Source: Pseudonocardia hydrocarbonoxydans
GTDB taxonomy: Bacteria; Actinomycetota; Actinomycetes; Mycobacteriales; Pseudonocardiaceae
Assembly (NCBI RefSeq): GCF_006539565.1
Contig: NZ_BJNG01000001.1
Coordinates: 124,001 to 188,000 of the forward strand
Direction of reading: 5' to 3'
Length of the DNA: 64,000 bases
The translations under genes and the position numbers were made by a program. This document shows positions 9,744 through 21,931 of the stretch, in pieces (the stretch's first letter is position 1; each line of letters begins with the position of its first letter). Under the pieces are notes generated by a model. It searched no databases. It had not been told where the DNA came from and saw nothing but the letters and a program-made list of their open reading frames with translations.

Positions 9744-10684
9744 AGCACCTGCTCTCGGTCACCGACCTCGACGCCGCCACCGCCACCGGCCTGCTCGACA
9801 CCGCCGACCGCCTCAAGCAGGCGCTGCTGGGACGCGAGGTCCGCAAGCTGCCGACGCTGCGCGGGCGCACCGTCATCACGATGTTCTACGAGAACTCCAC
9901 GCGCACCCGGGTGTCGTTCGAGATCGCCGGCAAGTGGATGAGCGCCGACACCGTCAACGTCAGCGCCTCGGGATCGTCGGTGAGCAAGGGGGAGTCGCTG
10001 CGCGACACCTCGCTGACGCTCTCGGCGATGGGCGCCGACTGCGTGGTCGTGCGCCATCCCGCGTCCGGCTCCGCGCACCGCATGGCCGCCTGGGCCGACC
10101 GCGACCACGGCATGACCGGCACGCACACCTCGATCGTCAACGCCGGCGACGGCACCCACGAGCACCCCACGCAGGCCCTGCTCGACGCGGCCACGCTGCG
10201 CGACCGCCTCGGCTCGATCGCCGGGCGCCGCATCGGGATCGTCGGCGACGTCCTGCATAGCCGGGTGGCGCGGTCCAACGTGTTCCTGCTGGCCACGCTC
10301 GGGGCCGAGGTGGTGGTGATCGCGCCGCCGACGCTGCAGCCGGTCGGGATCGGGCAGTGGCCGTGCCGGGTCAGCCCGTCGCTCGACGCCGAGCTGCCCG
10401 CACTGGACGCGGTGATGATGCTGCGGGTGCAGGCCGAGCGCATGCACGGCTCGTTCTTCCCGTCCTCGCGGGAGTACGCGATCGGCTACGGCCTGTCCGA
10501 GGCCCGCGCCGCGCTGCTGCCCGGGCACGCCGTCGTGCTGCACCCCGGCCCGATGGTGCGCGGCATGGAGATCGCGCCCTCGGTGGCCGACTCCCCGGCG
10601 TCGGCGGTGCTGGCGCAGGTCGCCAACGGCGTCCACGTCCGCATGGCCGTGCTCTACCACCTTCTCGCGGGAGCCCCCGAATGA
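9740..10684 (+). CDS. pyrB: Aspartate carbamoyltransferase catalytic subunit
   Basis: Condenses carbamoyl phosphate with aspartate, the committed pyrimidine step. The 314 residues carry the carbamoyl-phosphate motif [13 protein letters not shown] (about residue 50), [26 protein letters not shown] (about 135) and [11 protein letters not shown]. No pyrI regulatory subunit is present, so like other actinobacterial enzymes it probably works as a trimer or dodecamer with PyrC. Four-base overlaps at both ends (GTGA with pyrR, ATGA with pyrC). Confidence 0.97.
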   Translation: MKHLLSVTDLDAATATGLLDTADRLKQALLGREVRKLPTLRGRTVITMFYENSTRTRVSFEIAGKWMSADTVNVSASGSSVSKGESLRDTSLTLSAMGADCVVVRHPASGSAHRMAAWADRDHGMTGTHTSIVNAGDGTHEHPTQALLDAATLRDRLGSIAGRRIGIVGDVLHSRVARSNVFLLATLGAEVVVIAPPTLQPVGIGQWPCRVSPSLDAELPALDAVMMLRVQAERMHGSFFPSSREYAIGYGLSEARAALLPGHAVVLHPGPMVRGMEIAPSVADSPASAVLAQVANGVHVRMAVLYHLLAGAPE

Positions 10685-11988
10685 CCGAACACGCCCCCAC
10701 CGACCTCCTGATCACCGACGTCCGGCCCTACGGCGAGGACGCCGTCGACGTCCTGGTGCGCGACGGGGTCGTCACCGAGATCGGCGCCGGGCTCACCGCG
10801 CCGGAGGGGGTGCCCACCCTGGACGGGGGCGGGCACGTCCTGCTGCCCGGGTTCGTGGACCTGCACGTGCACCTGCGCGAGCCCGGCGGCGAGGAGTCCG
10901 AGGACGTCGCCACCGGCTCGGCCGCGGCGGCGCTGGGCGGGTTCACCGCCGTGTTCGCCATGCCCAACACCGATCCGGTCGCCGACACCGCGGTCGTCGT
11001 CGAGCACGTGTGGCGGCGCGGGCAGGAGGTCGGGCTCGTCGACGTGCACCCGGTCGGTGCGGTCACCGTCGGGCTCGAGGGCGTGAAGATGGCCGAGCTG
11101 GGCACGATGGCCGCGAGCCGCGCGCAGGTGCGGATGTTCAGCGACGACGGGAAGTGCGTCAACGACCCGCTGATCATGCGCCGCGCACTGGAGTACGCCT
11201 CCGCGCTGAACGTCGTGATCGCCCAGCACGCCGAGGACCACCGCCTGACGGGCGGAGCGCAGGCCCACGAGGGCGTCGTCGCCTCGCGGCTCGGGCTGGC
11301 CGGCTGGCCCGCCACCGCGGAGGAGACGATCGTCGCCCGCGACTGCGCGCTGGCCCGCGAGGCCGGGGCCGCGCTGCACGTCTGCCACATCTCCTCGGCC
11401 CGCACCGTCGACGTGCTGCGCGCGGCCAAGGCGGCCGGGGTGCGGGTGAGCGCCGAGGTCACCCCGCACCACCTGCTGCTCACCGACGGCAGGCTCACCA
11501 GCTACGACGCCGTCAACAAGGTCAACCCGCCGCTGCGCACCGCCGAGGACACCAAGGCGATGCGGGCGGCGCTGGCCGAGGGCGTGATCGACGTGGTCGC
11601 CACCGACCACGCGCCGCACGCCAGCCAGTACAAGGACACCGAGTGGCAGGCGGCGCGGCCCGGGATGCTGGGGCTGCAGACGGCGTTCTCGGTGCTGGTG
11701 CACACCATGGTCGAGCCGGGGCTGCTCGACTGGCGCGGCGTCGCGCGCGTGCTGTCCGAGCGGCCCGCGGAGATCGGGAACCTGCCCGACCAGGGCCGCC
11801 CGATCGCGGTGGGGGAGCCGGCCACGTTCGCGCTGGTCGACCCCGAGGCCCAGTGGACCGTGCGCGGCGCGGCGCTGGCCAGCAGGGCGGCGAACACCCC
11901 GTACGAGGGGATGCGGCTGCCCGGAGCGGTGGTCGCCACCGTCCTGCGTGGACGGATCACGGCCCAGGACGGGAAGGTCGCCCGGTGA
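10681..11988 (+). CDS. pyrC: Dihydroorotase
   Basis: Cyclises carbamoyl aspartate to dihydroorotate. The 435-residue amidohydrolase has the first metal pair in [13 protein letters not shown] (about residue 60), [16 protein letters not shown]-like HVCHISSAR, and the last metal aspartate in VVATDHAPH (about 305). This is the class I, PyrB-partner type. In M. tuberculosis and Streptomyces a small membrane protein lies between pyrC and carA; here pyrC runs directly into carA with a GTGA overlap, so that gene is missing. Confidence 0.96.
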   Translation: MTEHAPTDLLITDVRPYGEDAVDVLVRDGVVTEIGAGLTAPEGVPTLDGGGHVLLPGFVDLHVHLREPGGEESEDVATGSAAAALGGFTAVFAMPNTDPVADTAVVVEHVWRRGQEVGLVDVHPVGAVTVGLEGVKMAELGTMAASRAQVRMFSDDGKCVNDPLIMRRALEYASALNVVIAQHAEDHRLTGGAQAHEGVVASRLGLAGWPATAEETIVARDCALAREAGAALHVCHISSARTVDVLRAAKAAGVRVSAEVTPHHLLLTDGRLTSYDAVNKVNPPLRTAEDTKAMRAALAEGVIDVVATDHAPHASQYKDTEWQAARPGMLGLQTAFSVLVHTMVEPGLLDWRGVARVLSERPAEIGNLPDQGRPIAVGEPATFALVDPEAQWTVRGAALASRAANTPYEGMRLPGAVVATVLRGRITAQDGKVAR

Positions 11989-13129
11989 GCGGACGGAGCA
12001 CGAGGGCGGTACTCGTCCTGGAGGACGGGCGGATCTTCCGCGGCGAGGCCTACGGGGCGCTCGGGACGGGGCTGGGCGAGGCGGTGTTCACCACCGGCAT
12101 GACCGGCTACCAGGAGACGCTGACCGATCCGTCCTACCACCGCCAGATCGTCGTGCAGACCGCCCCGCAGATCGGCAACACCGGCTGGAACGACGAGGAC
12201 GACGAGTCCGCCGGGATCCAGGTCGCCGGGTACGTGGTGCGCGACCCGTCGCGGTCGGCGTCGAACTGGCGGTCCACCGGATCGCTCGCGGACGCGTTGC
12301 GGGAGCAGGGGATCGTGTCGGTCTCGGGCATCGACACCCGGGCGCTGGTGCGCCACCTGCGCGAGCGCGGGGCGATGCGGGCCGGGGTCTTCTCCGGTGA
12401 CGACCTGGCCGCCGACGACGTGCTGGTGCAGCGCGTCCTCGACAGCCCGCGGATGGAGGGCTCCGACCTCTTCGGCGCCGTCACGACCCGGGAGCCCTAC
12501 GTGGTGCCCGCGGTCGGCGCGACGCGGTTCCGGGTCGCTGCGCTCGACGTCGGGATCAAGTCGAACACGCCGAGGATGCTGGCGCAGCGGGGCGTCGAGA
12601 CGCACGTGCTGCCCGCGTCGAGCACGATCGAGCAGGTCGAGGGCTTCGACGGGTTCTTCCTGTCCAACGGCCCGGGCGACCCCGCCACCGCCGACGGCCC
12701 GGTGGCCCTGACCCGCCAGGTCCTGGAGCGGCGGATCCCGCTGTTCGGCATCTGCTTCGGCAACCAGATCCTGGGCCGGGCGCTGGGCCGGGGCACCTAC
12801 AAGCTGCCCTACGGCCACCGCGGCATCAACATCCCGGTGATCGAGCACGCCACCGGCCGCGTCGCGATCACCTCGCAGAACCACGGGTTCGCCGTCGAGG
12901 GCGAGGCGGGGGAGGAGTTCGACACCCCGTTCGGCGCCGCCCGCATCACCCACACCTGCCCCAACGACGGCTGCGTCGAGGGGCTGGCACTGGTGGACGC
13001 GCCCGCGTTCAGCGTGCAGTACCACCCGGAGGCGGCGGCCGGCCCGCACGACGCCGCCGACCTGTTCGACCGCTTCGTCGACCTGATGGCAGCCACGGCC
13101 GAAGGCCGCTCGACCGAGGGAAGCCGCTG

Positions 13130-13130
<1 letters not shown>
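11985..13130 (+). CDS. carA: Carbamoyl-phosphate synthase small (glutaminase) subunit
   Basis: Hydrolyses glutamine and passes ammonia to CarB. The N-terminal CPSase domain (about 1-150) is followed by a class I glutamine amidotransferase: nucleophile Cys in [12 protein letters not shown] (about residue 253), and the His/Glu pair in [13 protein letters not shown] (about 345). 381 residues, normal length. GTG start overlaps the pyrC stop; its own stop overlaps carB by one base (TGATG). Confidence 0.97.
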
Positions 13131-16428
<3,298 letters not shown>

Positions 16429-16432
<4 letters not shown>

Positions 16433-17244
16433 GCTTCGGGGAGCGGCTGGCGGCCGCGGTCGGCGAGCACGGCGTACTGTGCGCCGGGATCGACCCGCAC
16501 CCGCCGCTGCTGGCCGAGTGGGGGCTCACCGACGACGCCGACGGCCTGGCTCGCTTCGCCGACGCCTGCGTCGAGGCGTTCGCGGGGCACACGGCGGTGG
16601 TCAAGCCGCAGTCGGCGTTCTTCGAGCGGCACGGCTGGCGGGGCGTGCGGGTGCTGGAGGAGCTGCTGACGGCGTTCTCCGGCACCGGCACCCTCACCCT
16701 GCTCGACGTCAAGCGCGGCGACATCGGCACCACGATGGACGGCTACGCCGACGCCTACCTGGCCGTCGGCGCCCCGCTCGGGGCCGACGCCGTCACGCTC
16801 TCGCCCTACCTGGGCTTCGGCTCGCTGACGCCGGCGCTCGACGCCGCCGCCGACGCGGGCCGCGGGGTGTTCGTGCTGGCCCGCACGTCCAACCCCGAGG
16901 GCGCTGACGTCCAGCTGGCGACGTTCGGCGGTCGCAGCGTCGCGCAGGCGATGGTCGACGGGGCGGCGGCCCGCAACGCCGCCGCACCCGGTGGCGTCGG
17001 GGTCGTGGTGGGCGCGACGGCCGACCACGACCTGGACCTCTCCGCGCTCGACGGCCCGGTGCTCGCGCCCGGTCTGGGCGCCCAGGGCGCCGGCCCCGCC
17101 GACGTCGCGGCGCGCTTCGCCGGGGTGCGCGGGACCGTGCTGCCGGCCGCGTCGCGGTCGGTGCTGCGGGCCGGTCCCGATCCGGCGGCGCTGCGGGCGG
17201 CCGCGGAGTCGCTGCGCGACGAGCTGGCGGGCGCGCGGGCCTGA
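16429..17244 (+). CDS. pyrF: Orotidine 5'-phosphate decarboxylase (subfamily 2)
   Basis: Decarboxylates OMP to UMP. The 271-residue barrel has the catalytic Asp-Lys-Asp array in [12 protein letters not shown] (about residue 90) and the subfamily-2 N-terminus [13 protein letters not shown]. The phosphate-binding end is [12 protein letters not shown]. Last gene of the pyr operon; a perfect GC hairpin follows. pyrE is not in the operon, and a separate dihydroorotate-dehydrogenase-like gene lies 38 kb away in the window. Confidence 0.96.
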
Positions 17245-17272
17245 CCGCGGCCCCCGCGCGCATTTCCCGCCC

Positions 17273-17300
17273 CCGCGCGCACCGTCGAGGGTGCGCGCGG
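17273..17300. terminator. Hairpin ending the pyr operon
   Basis: A perfect 11-bp stem (17273-17283 with 17290-17300) with a GTCGAG loop, 29 bases after pyrF. No U-tract. Flanked by further copies of the short GCGCGC-rich words that make up the stem, so a repeat origin is possible. Confidence 0.6.
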
Positions 17301-17382
17301 CGGTCCCGGGGTGCGCGCGGGCGGGGGGCGGTCGGCGGGCGCGGTGGCGGTCGGCGGGGGCGAGGTCGCCGGGGGAGTCCGG

Positions 17383-17388
17383 TAGCGT
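17383..17388 (+). promoter_or_regulatory. Leaderless -10 element (TAGCGT) of the LuxR response regulator
   Basis: TAGCGT lies six bases before the GTG start and no ribosome site is present. Confidence 0.55.
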
Positions 17389-17394
17389 TCTCCC

Positions 17395-18069
17395 GTGCCG
17401 CTGCGTGTCGTGATCGCGGAGGACTCCCTGCTGGTGCGCGAGGGGGTCACCGCCGTGCTCCGCCAGCCGGGCGACATCGAGGTCGTCGCCGGGTGCGGCT
17501 CCCTGCCCGAGCTGCTGGCGGCCGTCGACGAGCACGGGCCCGACGTCGTCGTCACCGACGTGCGGATGCCGCCGACGTCCACCGACGAGGGCATCCGCGC
17601 GGCCACCGAGCTGCGGCGGACCCATCCCGGCACCGGCGTGGTCGTGCTGTCCCAGTACGCCGAGACCGGGTACGCCACCGCGTTGCTGGCCGGGGGCAGC
17701 GCGTCGCGGGCGTACCTGCTCAAGGAGCGCGTCAGCAACCCCGGGCAGCTGGTGGCCGCGGTGCGGGAGGTGGCCCACGGCGGCTCGGTGATCGACCCGG
17801 CCGTCGTCGAGGTGCTGGTGTCGGCCAACGGGCGGGCGCGGGTCTCGCCGCTGGCCGAGCTCACCTCCCGGGAGCGCGACGTGCTCGCCGAGATCGCCCA
17901 GGGCAAGAGCAACTCCGGGGTGGCCGCGGCGCTGTACCTGTCCGAGCGGGCCGTGGAGAAGCACATCAACGCGCTGTTCGCCAAGCTCGGGCTGGCGTCC
18001 GAACCGGACACCAACCGGCGCGTGAAGGCGGTGCTGATGCACCTCGCCGACGGGGTCGACCCCGCCTGA
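17395..18069 (+). CDS. NarL/FixJ-family response regulator
   Basis: A 224-residue two-component transcription factor. Receiver residues 1-125: acidic pocket Glu9-Asp10, phosphoacceptor Asp55 (VVVTDVRMPP) and Lys110 (YLLKER). The C-terminal LuxR-type helix-turn-helix (about 156-205) reads LTSRERDVLAEIAQGKSNSG then ERAVEKHINALFAKLGL. The receiver shares the unusual stretch MPPTxxDEGIxAA and HPGTGVVVLSQ with the receiver of the cyclase protein at 29834-31150, so the two are close paralogues. No kinase is adjacent; the histidine kinase at 19904-21931 is the obvious partner by proximity. First gene of the accessory block. Confidence 0.92.
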   Translation: MPLRVVIAEDSLLVREGVTAVLRQPGDIEVVAGCGSLPELLAAVDEHGPDVVVTDVRMPPTSTDEGIRAATELRRTHPGTGVVVLSQYAETGYATALLAGGSASRAYLLKERVSNPGQLVAAVREVAHGGSVIDPAVVEVLVSANGRARVSPLAELTSRERDVLAEIAQGKSNSGVAAALYLSERAVEKHINALFAKLGLASEPDTNRRVKAVLMHLADGVDPA

Positions 18070-18072
18070 TCG

Positions 18073-18086
18073 GGGTGCCAGCACCC
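18073..18086. promoter_or_regulatory. 14-bp near-palindrome GGGTGCCAGCACCC (copy 1)
   Basis: Six-base inverted repeat with a two-base centre, starting three bases after the response regulator stop and 36 bases before the stand-alone receiver gene. The same 14 bases occur on the other strand at 31210-31223. A two-base loop argues against a terminator and for a protein-binding site. Confidence 0.5.
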
Positions 18087-18121
18087 TGTGCGGCGCACCC
18101 GTGCGGGCGCACCATGGCCCC

Positions 18122-18496
18122 ATGACGGGGAGGTCAGCGGTGGTCGACGTGCTCATCGTGGACGACCAGCCGCCGTTCCGGTCGGTGGCGCGCACGGTCG
18201 TCGGCCTGGTCGGGGGCTGGACGGTGACGGCCGAGGCGGAGACCGGCGAGGACGCGGTGCGCCTGGCCGCCGACACGCACCCGCAGGTGGTGCTGATGGA
18301 CATCAACCTGCCCGGGATCGACGGCATCGAGGCCACCCGGCGCGTGCTGGCCGCGCACCCGGCGGTCACGGTGGTCCTCATGAGCTCCTACGCCGCGGCC
18401 GACCTCCCGGCCGACGCCGCCGACTGCGGCGCCGCGGCCTACCTGCACAAGGAGGACCTCACCCCCGCCGCGCTGCGGGCGCTGCGCGTGGGGTGA
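18122..18496 (+). CDS. Stand-alone response regulator receiver protein
   Basis: A 124-residue single receiver domain: acidic pair Asp14-Asp15 (LIVDDQPP), phosphoacceptor Asp60 (VVLMDINLPGIDG), Ser/Thr switch in VVLMSSY and Lys110 (YLHKED). There is no output domain; the frame ends shortly after helix 5. It may act as a phosphate sink, an adaptor or a protein-interaction switch. CACCAT six bases before the ATG suggests a leaderless start. Its last 38 bases overlap the end of the convergent FAD oxidoreductase gene. Confidence 0.88.
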   Translation: MTGRSAVVDVLIVDDQPPFRSVARTVVGLVGGWTVTAEAETGEDAVRLAADTHPQVVLMDINLPGIDGIEATRRVLAAHPAVTVVLMSSYAAADLPADAADCGAAAYLHKEDLTPAALRALRVG

Positions 18497-19907
18497 GCCC
18501 GTCGGCCATGGCCAGCCCGGCCGCCTGCCAGCCGCCCATCCCGTGCGCGCCGCCGCCGGGCGGGGTCGACGCCGAGCACAGGTAGAGCCCGGGCACCGGC
18601 GTGCGCCACGGGGACCGCGCGAGCACGGGCCGGGACACGAACTGGCGCCAGTCGCCGGAACCGCCGTTGATGTCGCCGCCGACCTCGTTGGCGTCGTGCG
18701 CCTCCAGCGCGGCCGGGCCCATGGCGTGCCGGGCCAGCACACGGTCGCGGAAGCCGGGGGCGAACCGCTCGATCTGCGCCTCGACCGCGGCGGTCATGTC
18801 GGTCCCCGACCCGTGCGGCACGTGGCAGTAGGCCCAGAACGTGTGCCTGCCCTCGGGCGCCCGCGACGGGTCGGCGACGCACGCCTGCACGCCGAGCACG
18901 AACGGCCGCTCCGGGTGCAGGCCGCGGGCGACCGCCCGCTCGCTCGCGACGACCTCGGCGGCCGTACCGCCCAGGTGCACGGTGCCCGCGGCGGCGACGG
19001 CGGGGTCGGTCCACGGCACGGGCGCGTCGAGGGCGTAGTCGAGCTTGAACACCCCGGGGCCGTAGCGGAAGCGTTCCAGCCGCCGCGCGTAGCCCGCGGG
19101 CAGCCGGTCGCGGGCGATCTCCAGCAGCTGGCGCGGGGTGACGTCGAGCAGGGTGGCGGGCGCGGGTGGCAGCTCCGCGAGGTCACGCACCCGGCACCCG
19201 GTGACGATCTCGGCCCCGGCCCGCCGCAGCCGCGCCACCAGCGCGTCGGCCAGGTGCTGGGAGCCGCCGCGCACCACGGGCCAGCCCACCGAGTGCGCCA
19301 GCGCGGCGAGCAGCAGCCCGTAGCCCGCGGTGACCGGGGCGCCGAGGTCGAGGATCGAGTGCGCGGCCATGCCGGCGAACGCCGCGCGCGCGGCGGGATC
19401 GCGGAACAGGCGCCCGGTGACGGTGGCGGGCCACGCACCGAGCGCGCCGAAGCGCACGGCGGCGACGGGGGCGTGCGGCGGCAGGTCCAGCGGGGCGAGC
19501 AGGGTGTCCACCAGCGGGAAACCCGCGCGCGCCGTGGCGCCGACGGTGGCCCGCCACGCGGCGCCGTCACGCCCGAAGCCGGCCGCGGTGGCGGCGGCGT
19601 CGCGCAGCACCAGCGCGGCCTGCCCGCCGTCGAGGGGGTGCGCGGCGGGCACCGGGGGGTGCCGGTACCCCACGTCGGGCGCCAACGCGCGGAACGCGGG
19701 TGAGGCCAGCGCCAGGGGCAGCACGGTGGCGCAGACGTCGTGGCGGAACCCGGGCAGCGTCAGCTCCTCGGTGCGCAGCCCGCCGCCGAGGCGGTCGGCG
19801 GCCTCGACGAGCAGCACCCGGCGCCCGGCCTCGGCCAGGCGCAGCGCGCCCACCAGCCCGTTCGGCCCGGAACCGACGACGACGGCGTCGAACCCGTCGG
19901 CGCTCAC
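18459..19907 (-). CDS. Phytoene desaturase-like (CrtI/COG1233) FAD oxidoreductase
   Basis: A 482-residue flavoprotein. The FAD-binding dinucleotide motif VVVGSGPNGLVGALRLAEAG (about residues 9-28) and the following Glu (LLVEAADRLGGGLR) are classic for the amine oxidase/CrtI group; the C-terminal FAD contact is GGGAHGMGGWQAA. The family oxidises or isomerises carotenoid-like and other lipid substrates; no carotenoid genes are nearby, so the substrate is unknown. The GTG start overlaps the histidine kinase stop by four bases, making it the last gene of the seven-gene minus-strand operon. It converges with, and overlaps, the receiver gene. Confidence 0.85.
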   Translation of the reverse strand: MSADGFDAVVVGSGPNGLVGALRLAEAGRRVLLVEAADRLGGGLRTEELTLPGFRHDVCATVLPLALASPAFRALAPDVGYRHPPVPAAHPLDGGQAALVLRDAAATAAGFGRDGAAWRATVGATARAGFPLVDTLLAPLDLPPHAPVAAVRFGALGAWPATVTGRLFRDPAARAAFAGMAAHSILDLGAPVTAGYGLLLAALAHSVGWPVVRGGSQHLADALVARLRRAGAEIVTGCRVRDLAELPPAPATLLDVTPRQLLEIARDRLPAGYARRLERFRYGPGVFKLDYALDAPVPWTDPAVAAAGTVHLGGTAAEVVASERAVARGLHPERPFVLGVQACVADPSRAPEGRHTFWAYCHVPHGSGTDMTAAVEAQIERFAPGFRDRVLARHAMGPAALEAHDANEVGGDINGGSGDWRQFVSRPVLARSPWRTPVPGLYLCSASTPPGGGAHGMGGWQAAGLAMADGLTPRAAPAARRG

Positions 19908-21931
19908 GAGGGCACCGGGATCGTGCCGGTCACGGTGGTGCCGGCGCCGGGCGCCGAGACGACCTCCAGGTCGCCGCCGACCGCGCCGAGGCGGTCGCGC
20001 ATGTTGACGAACCCCGCACCGGCGCCGCCGGTGTCGAAGCCCGCGCCGTCGTCGGAGACGCGGAACCGCAGGAGGGAGTCGGTGAGGGTCACGCTCACCA
20101 GGATCTCCGCTCCCTGCCCGGCGTGCTTGCCGGCGTTCTGCACGGCCTCCAGGCAGCAGAAGTACACGCACGACTCGACGTCCTGCCCGTACCGCCCGGG
20201 CAGGTCCACCTCGACCGCGCAGCGCAGCGGCGACCGGGCGGCCGCGGTGCGCAGCGCCTCGCCGAGCCCGCGTTCGCGCAGCAGCGGCGGGTAGATGCCG
20301 TGCGCCAGCTCGCGGACGGCGCCGATCGCGGCCTGCGCGTCGCCGCGGAGCTGGTCGAGCAGTGCGGGCACCGATTCCGGGTCGGCGTCGAGCACCGTGC
20401 GCGCCAGCCCGATCTTGACGGCCAGCGCGACGAGGTGCTGCTGCGCGCCGTCGTGCAGGTTGCGCTCGATCGCGCGGCGCGACTCGTCGGCGGCGGTGAC
20501 GATCCGGGCACGGGAGGCCTGCAGCTCGACGTTGCGGGTGCGCAGCTCCTCCAGCGAGGCCTGCAGCGCGGAGTCCAGCGACACGTTGTGCAGGGCGAGG
20601 CCGAGCTGGCGGGCGAGCTCGACGAGCGCGCGGTCCTCGTCGTCGGAGAAGGGGTCCGCACCCGCGGGCCGGTGCACCACCAGCAGCCCGAGCAGCGCGC
20701 CCAGGTGCGCCACCGGCACCGCGCGGACCGGGGCGTCGGGCCCGTGCCGCCCGGTGTGCTCGGCCAGCAGCCCGGGCAGCCACACCGACATCCAGCGCGC
20801 CCCTCCCGAGCGCGCCCGCCCGACGACGACGCGCTCGTCGGTGCCGAGCTCCAGGCGCGCGGGCGGGCGGTCGGGCACGGCGACGGTGCGGTCGAGCACC
20901 CCGTCGGCGCCGACCCAGACCTCGGCGCCCGCCGGGGCCGGTCCGGCGCGCAGCGACTCGGCCAGCTGCAGCAGCAGCTCGTCCATGGGGACGGCGCGGG
21001 TCATCCGCGCGCCGAAGGAGGTCATCTCCTCGGCGCCGCCGGTGCGGCGTCCCACCAGCGCGGCCGCGGCCGCCACCAGCCGGGCGCGGACCGGGAGCAC
21101 GAGCACGGCCACGACGATCGCGGCGACGATGCCGGACACCAGCACGTCGCGCTCGGCGCCGACCGGGACCCGGCCCAGCCCCACCACCACGACCAGGTAG
21201 ACGGCGACGACGAGCACGGCCAGCCCGGCCACCACGATCGCCTCGACGAGCGCGGTCGCGGCGGCGGGCGCGCTCGCCGGGTGCAGCGCGGCGGCCAGGC
21301 CCAGCGGCACGAGCGCGGTGGCCGCGGTGCTCCAGGCCAGGACGTCGGCGGGGGAGCCGAGCATGACGTGCAGAGCCATGAGCACCGCGATCGCGGCCCC
21401 GGCGAGCACCGCGGCGGCGGTGACCCACTGCAGCACCCGCCGCGCGGCCGGGGCGGCGTGCCGGCAGCGTAGCGCCGACGCGACGGCGGTGACCCCGGCC
21501 GCGGGAACGGCCACGGCCACCACCATGCCCGCCGGCGGCGCGGCGGTCGTCGCCTGCGCGACCGTCCACGCCGCCCCGACGAGGCCGAGCGCGGCCGTCA
21601 CCGCGACGCGGCGGGCCGGGCCGGGCCGGCCGTCCGGCAGGGCGAGGCCGAACCCCACCCAGCCGGCCAGCACCAGCGGCACCAGCGCGGGCCACACGGT
21701 GACCGCGGCGTGCCCGGCACCCAGCCCGGCCGCCCACGGGACGAGCGCGCGGCTCGTCGAGCGGTGGGCCACCGCGGCCGCTACCACCCACGCCGCGCCG
21801 ACGGCCAGCGCCGCCGCGCGCAGCCCGTCCGGTGCGCGGAGCAGGAGGGCCGCGGCCACCACCACGGCGGCCGCCGCGCACAGCACCGCCACGAGCCCGC
21901 CGCGGCGGGCGGGCCGTCCCGGGCCGGTCAC
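19904..21931 (-). CDS. Membrane sensor histidine kinase (NarL-type, HisKA_3)
   Basis: A 675-residue kinase. About residues 10-310 hold some ten hydrophobic helices; about 320-465 look like a GAF-type sensor region; a coiled linker precedes the HisKA_3 dimerisation helix, with the phosphoacceptor His493 in RRAIERNLHDGAQQ. The HATPase_c domain follows with an N-box EAVQNAGKH and G-boxes SDDGAGFD and GAGFVNMRDRLG. It should phosphorylate one or more of the three receivers in this block. It is cotranscribed with the exporter genes, overlapping the permease gene upstream and the oxidoreductase downstream by four bases each. Confidence 0.92.
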   Translation of the reverse strand: MTGPGRPARRGGLVAVLCAAAAVVVAAALLLRAPDGLRAAALAVGAAWVVAAAVAHRSTSRALVPWAAGLGAGHAAVTVWPALVPLVLAGWVGFGLALPDGRPGPARRVAVTAALGLVGAAWTVAQATTAAPPAGMVVAVAVPAAGVTAVASALRCRHAAPAARRVLQWVTAAAVLAGAAIAVLMALHVMLGSPADVLAWSTAATALVPLGLAAALHPASAPAAATALVEAIVVAGLAVLVVAVYLVVVVGLGRVPVGAERDVLVSGIVAAIVVAVLVLPVRARLVAAAAALVGRRTGGAEEMTSFGARMTRAVPMDELLLQLAESLRAGPAPAGAEVWVGADGVLDRTVAVPDRPPARLELGTDERVVVGRARSGGARWMSVWLPGLLAEHTGRHGPDAPVRAVPVAHLGALLGLLVVHRPAGADPFSDDEDRALVELARQLGLALHNVSLDSALQASLEELRTRNVELQASRARIVTAADESRRAIERNLHDGAQQHLVALAVKIGLARTVLDADPESVPALLDQLRGDAQAAIGAVRELAHGIYPPLLRERGLGEALRTAAARSPLRCAVEVDLPGRYGQDVESCVYFCCLEAVQNAGKHAGQGAEILVSVTLTDSLLRFRVSDDGAGFDTGGAGAGFVNMRDRLGAVGGDLEVVSAPGAGTTVTGTIPVPS

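Noticed and set aside
18459..19907. Naming the FAD oxidoreductase as a carotenoid gene (crtI)
   Set aside because: The family is broad and no other carotenoid genes are in the window, so only the family-level call is supported.
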